A stretch of 9,036 nt of DNA from NCBI GenBank assembly GCA_038230975.1, contig JBBRMF010000213.1, positions 1-9,036 on the forward strand, given 5' to 3'. This document shows positions 6,501 to 9,036 of this stretch, in pieces. A program made the position numbers and the translations under genes. A model generated the notes under the pieces. That model ran no database searches, was not told the origin of the DNA, and worked only from the letters and a program-made list of their open reading frames with translations. How positions within the stretch are numbered: position 1 is the stretch's first letter; each line of letters opens with the position of its first letter. Origin of the DNA: JANXVV01 sp038230975. Its GTDB lineage: Bacteria > Planctomycetota > Phycisphaerae > Tepidisphaerales > Tepidisphaeraceae.

Positions 6501-6528
6501 GATTCACAATGGATGAATCATAGTGAAT
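6501..6528. promoter_or_regulatory. nested inverted repeats in the secreted-protein/M13 divergent region (possible operator)
   Basis: Two overlapping inverted repeats are present: GATTCA (6501-6506) with TGAATC (6514-6519), and ATTCAC (6502-6507) with GTGAAT (6523-6528). The shared left half-site could let a regulator choose between two right half-sites. They lie near the middle of the 136-bp gap between divergent genes, so a bound protein could control both. The AT-rich stretch further right (about 6529-6560, including TTATTTAAAT) may hold the M13 promoter. The symmetry is seen; the role is inference. Confidence 0.35.
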
Positions 6529-6578
6529 TTAGTTTCCATTCGAAAGTTATTTAAATCAACCTTCAGAAAGAGCAAATC

Positions 6579-8612
6579 ATGCATCGAAAACTTGCAGCGT
6601 TAGTTTGTCTCATTTTAGCAAGCTGTTTCGCAAAGACCGCCTTGCCGGCAGGCCCCGTGATGAAGAGCGGAATTGATCTTGCGAACTTCGATAATTCCGT
6701 CAAACCCGGCCAGAATTTCTATCAGTATGTCAACGGAACGTGGATCAGGAACAACGACATTCCCGCGGAATACAGCCGTTGGGGAGCGTTCCCACAACTG
6801 CGCGATCGCAATCTAGTGCTTTTGCGCGAACTCCTTGATGACTTGTCGAAATCCAATGCGCTGAATGACGAAACCCAGAAGCTGCATGACTTTTATGCGA
6901 CAGCCATGAATCTGCCCGAACGCGAGAAGCAGGGCATTGCTCCTTTGAAAGATGAACTGGAGCAAATTGCAAAGATCAACAGCGTCGGCGACCTGCTTAA
7001 CGCGATGGGACATTTTCGAGCACAAGGGATGCCGTTGATCTTTTCGTTCTCGGTCGATCAGGATGAGAAGCATGGCACGCGCTACGCCGCCCATCTCTGG
7101 CAAGGGGGATTAGGATTACCGGAGCGCGGATATTACCTCGGCACGACTGAAGACTCCAAAAGCATTCGCACTAAATATCGAGAGCATGTGACGACGATGC
7201 TGTCTCTCCTCGGTGACACTCCTGAAACGGCGGCGGCTGGGGCCGATGCGGTTTTGCGCATTGAAACAGCGCTGGCCGAAGCATCCCGCACGCCCGTCGC
7301 CCTGCGCGACCGCGAGGCGCAGTACAACAAAAAAACGCTCGCCGAATTGGCCGCTCTGACTCCCGAGCTGAAGTGGGAGCCCTACTTCAAGGCGATCGAT
7401 GCGAACGGTGTGGACTTTGTCATCGTCGGACAGCCCGAGTTCTTCCAGCGCGTAAACGAAATGCTTACGTCAGTGCAGATTGCGGATTGGCGCGCCTATT
7501 TGAAATGGCATTTGATTCACAATACAGCGCCATATTTGACTGAAGCCCTCGATCGCGAGAATTTTCATTTCTACAGCGAAGTGATGCGCGGTGTGAAGCA
7601 AATGCAACCGCAGTGGAAGAAAGCGGTCAGTGCCATCGACCGGCAAATGGGAGAGGCGCTCGGCAAGCTCTATGTGGCGAAATTTTTCACGCCCGATGCC
7701 AAACAGAGGATGGACGATCTGGTCAAAAACATACTGGCGGCCTATCGCGTTCGGATTGAAGCCAGCGACTGGATGGGTGCCGATACGAAGCGTCAGGCCC
7801 TCGTCAAACTCGCTGCGATTACTCCGAAAATCGGTTATCCCAATAAATGGAGAGACTATTCCGCCCTCGAAATCCACGCAGATTCATACGTACAAAATGT
7901 GCTGCGCGCCGAAGCCTTTGAGTCTCGATATCGCATGGCAAGGCTGGGCAAACCGGTCGACCGCAATCGTTGGGGAATGACTCCTCCCACGGTCAACGCC
8001 TATTACAATTCAACGCTCAATGAGATCGTCTTCCCCGCCGGCATTCTGCAACCGCCTTTCTTTGATCCGCAAGCGGATGACGCCGTGAACTACGGGGGCA
8101 TCGGTGCCGTGATTGGCCATGAAATGACGCACGGATTTGACGACCAGGGCAGTCGATCCGATGCCGAAGGGAATCTCAAGAACTGGTGGACCGCTGAAGA
8201 CCGCGCGCGATTTGTCGCCAAAACGGACAAGCTGGCAAAACAATTCGACGCCTGTGTGGCGGTCGATGATCTGCATGTCAACGGCCGGCTGACGCTGGGT
8301 GAAAACATTGCCGATCTCGGTGGTGTGGCAATCTCCTACGCCGCTTATCAGAAATCGCTGGACGGTAAGCCTGCCCCCGTCATCGACGGCTTCACCGGAG
8401 CGCAGCGGTTCTTCATTGGATTCGCACAAGTCTGGCGGGGGTCCATTCGCGATGCGGATCAACGGTTGCTGCTTCGCACGGACCCGCATTCACCCGCCCA
8501 GTTTCGCACACTGATTCCGCTGTCAAACATCCAGGCGTTCTACGATGCATTTGATGTCAAGCCCGGCGACAAAATGTATCGTGCCCCGGAAGATCGAGTG
8601 GAAGTTTGGTAA
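6579..8612 (+). CDS. M13-family zinc metallopeptidase (neprilysin/PepO type), exported
   Basis: This complete 677-residue protein has the usual length of bacterial M13 peptidases. The catalytic zinc site is intact: H514-E-M-T-H518 in VIGHEMTHGFDDQGS, with the third ligand in ENIADLGG (E575, D579). The substrate-backbone motif NAYYN starts at 473, FPAGILQPPFF follows it, and the C-terminus has PAQFRTLIPLSNIQAFYDAF and the terminal RVEVW expected for the family. The N-terminal domain FDNSVKPGQNFYQYVNGTW is also typical. M13 enzymes cut peptides, usually shorter ones, outside the cytoplasm. The N-terminus MHRK plus a hydrophobic stretch is a signal peptide; LASC (13-16) fits a lipobox, so the protein may be a lipoprotein anchored at C16, with cleavage after ALPA (21-24) as the alternative. 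The mature part has almost no cysteine, as is common in bacterial members that lack the disulfides of animal neprilysins. The ribosome-binding site is weak (AGAAAGAG). Its stop codon touches that of the next, convergent gene. Confidence 0.96.
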   Translation: MHRKLAALVCLILASCFAKTALPAGPVMKSGIDLANFDNSVKPGQNFYQYVNGTWIRNNDIPAEYSRWGAFPQLRDRNLVLLRELLDDLSKSNALNDETQKLHDFYATAMNLPEREKQGIAPLKDELEQIAKINSVGDLLNAMGHFRAQGMPLIFSFSVDQDEKHGTRYAAHLWQGGLGLPERGYYLGTTEDSKSIRTKYREHVTTMLSLLGDTPETAAAGADAVLRIETALAEASRTPVALRDREAQYNKKTLAELAALTPELKWEPYFKAIDANGVDFVIVGQPEFFQRVNEMLTSVQIADWRAYLKWHLIHNTAPYLTEALDRENFHFYSEVMRGVKQMQPQWKKAVSAIDRQMGEALGKLYVAKFFTPDAKQRMDDLVKNILAAYRVRIEASDWMGADTKRQALVKLAAITPKIGYPNKWRDYSALEIHADSYVQNVLRAEAFESRYRMARLGKPVDRNRWGMTPPTVNAYYNSTLNEIVFPAGILQPPFFDPQADDAVNYGGIGAVIGHEMTHGFDDQGSRSDAEGNLKNWWTAEDRARFVAKTDKLAKQFDACVAVDDLHVNGRLTLGENIADLGGVAISYAAYQKSLDGKPAPVIDGFTGAQRFFIGFAQVWRGSIRDADQRLLLRTDPHSPAQFRTLIPLSNIQAFYDAFDVKPGDKMYRAPEDRVEVW

Positions 8613-9036
8613 TCAGGGAATCGACTGCTCGACCGAAAGATCTTCCGGTTCTGTTAACAACGGCGGATTGCAAAAATCGCTCGAGCCGCGCGGAACTCCG
8701 AGCGCAAAATCAATCTCGCTGTTGATCTCCGCGCCCACCAGCAAGACTGCCGCATCGATATAGAAAAAAAGCAGCAGGATCGCCACGCCACCCACCGTGC
8801 CGTAGGTCTGGTCATATTTACCGAATCGATTGACATACAATCGAAACATAAACCCCAGCAGCAGCCAGACCGCCATTGTAAATATCGAACCGGGCGTGAC
8901 GATTCGAAACTTCAGTTTTACTGAAGGTCCAAAGTAATACATGATCGCCAGCACACCCTGCATCAACACCAGCGCGATCGTGTATCGACTGATATTCCAC
9001 GCGACGATCATGCCGTCGGAAATGCCATAGATATGT
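8613..9036 (-). CDS. YihY/BrkB-family membrane protein, C-terminal part only
   Basis: The minus-strand frame is open from the right edge to a TGA at 8615-8613, giving 140 visible residues; the N-terminal half or more lies outside the window. Three hydrophobic segments are visible: IALVLMQGVLAIMYYFG (about 20-36), IFTMAVWLLLGFMFRLY (51-67) and VGGVAILLLFFYIDAAVLLVGAEIN (81-105). The order PGS...FRLYVNRFGKYDQTYGTVGGV...LLLFFYIDAAVLLVGAEINSEID is the conserved C-terminal signature of the YihY/virulence factor BrkB family. These are six-helix inner-membrane proteins of uncertain function, once mislabelled as ribonuclease BN. A short polar tail rich in acidic residues follows. An internal ATG at 9011 is unlikely to be the true start because the family is roughly 280 residues or more. 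It is tail-to-tail with the M13 peptidase gene with no gap. Confidence 0.9.
   Translation of the reverse strand, partial: HIYGISDGMIVAWNISRYTIALVLMQGVLAIMYYFGPSVKLKFRIVTPGSIFTMAVWLLLGFMFRLYVNRFGKYDQTYGTVGGVAILLLFFYIDAAVLLVGAEINSEIDFALGVPRGSSDFCNPPLLTEPEDLSVEQSIP

Noticed and set aside
8010..8489. 159-codon minus-strand open frame
   Set aside because: It lies opposite the zinc-site region of the M13 peptidase, whose motifs are intact; no start context or domain supports the antisense frame.
1..9036. CRISPR array, tRNA, rRNA, integrase or transposase genes
   Set aside because: No regularly spaced repeats, cloverleaf-like sequence, ribosomal RNA motifs or recombinase signatures were seen on either strand.

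Overview
The window looks like chromosomal DNA from a free-living bacterium of moderate GC content, most likely a planctomycete or a relative in the PVC group. Three things suggest this: menaquinone genes of the futalosine type, a secreted protein of a style common in planctomycetes, and an intergenic hairpin whose accidental translation reads like the 'GRDAHAT' peptides often mis-annotated in PVC genomes. Recognisable Shine-Dalgarno sites are scarce. The taxonomic call is inference from memory, not from a search.

Layout. (1) Bases 1-1919, minus strand: the first 639 residues of an Eco57I-type adenine-specific DNA methyltransferase / restriction-modification protein, running off the left edge. 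It is easy to miss because its reading frame has no stop inside the window. (2) Bases 1920-2045: a divergent control region with two short palindromes and an extended -10 element. (3) Bases 2046-4984, plus strand: a menaquinone block with a UbiX-type flavin prenyltransferase, a UbiA-family prenyltransferase (probably MqnP) and the radical-SAM enzyme aminofutalosine synthase MqnE. A composite repeat (20-base direct repeats flanking a 21-bp-stem hairpin) lies between the first two genes. (4) Bases 5017-6442, minus strand: a small helix-hairpin-helix protein of the Cdd1 type, downstream of a secreted protein with three internal repeats. (5) Bases 6443-6578: a second divergent control region with nested inverted repeats. 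(6) Bases 6579-8612, plus strand: a complete M13 (neprilysin/PepO-type) zinc metallopeptidase that is probably exported and possibly a lipoprotein. (7) Bases 8613-9036, minus strand: the C-terminal 140 residues of a YihY/BrkB-family membrane protein, running off the right edge. Its stop codon directly abuts the peptidase stop codon.

How the genes work together. UbiX makes the prenylated flavin needed by UbiD-type decarboxylases. UbiA/MqnP attaches the prenyl tail and MqnE performs an early step of the futalosine route, so these three belong to one pathway although other pathway genes are not in the window. The remaining genes look like ordinary neighbours. I see no CRISPR array, tRNA, rRNA, transposase or clearly new multi-gene system. 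The best leads are the methyltransferase at the left edge and whatever follows it, the extra segment in MqnE, the hairpin repeat placed at the ubiX stop codon, and the threefold-repeat secreted protein.
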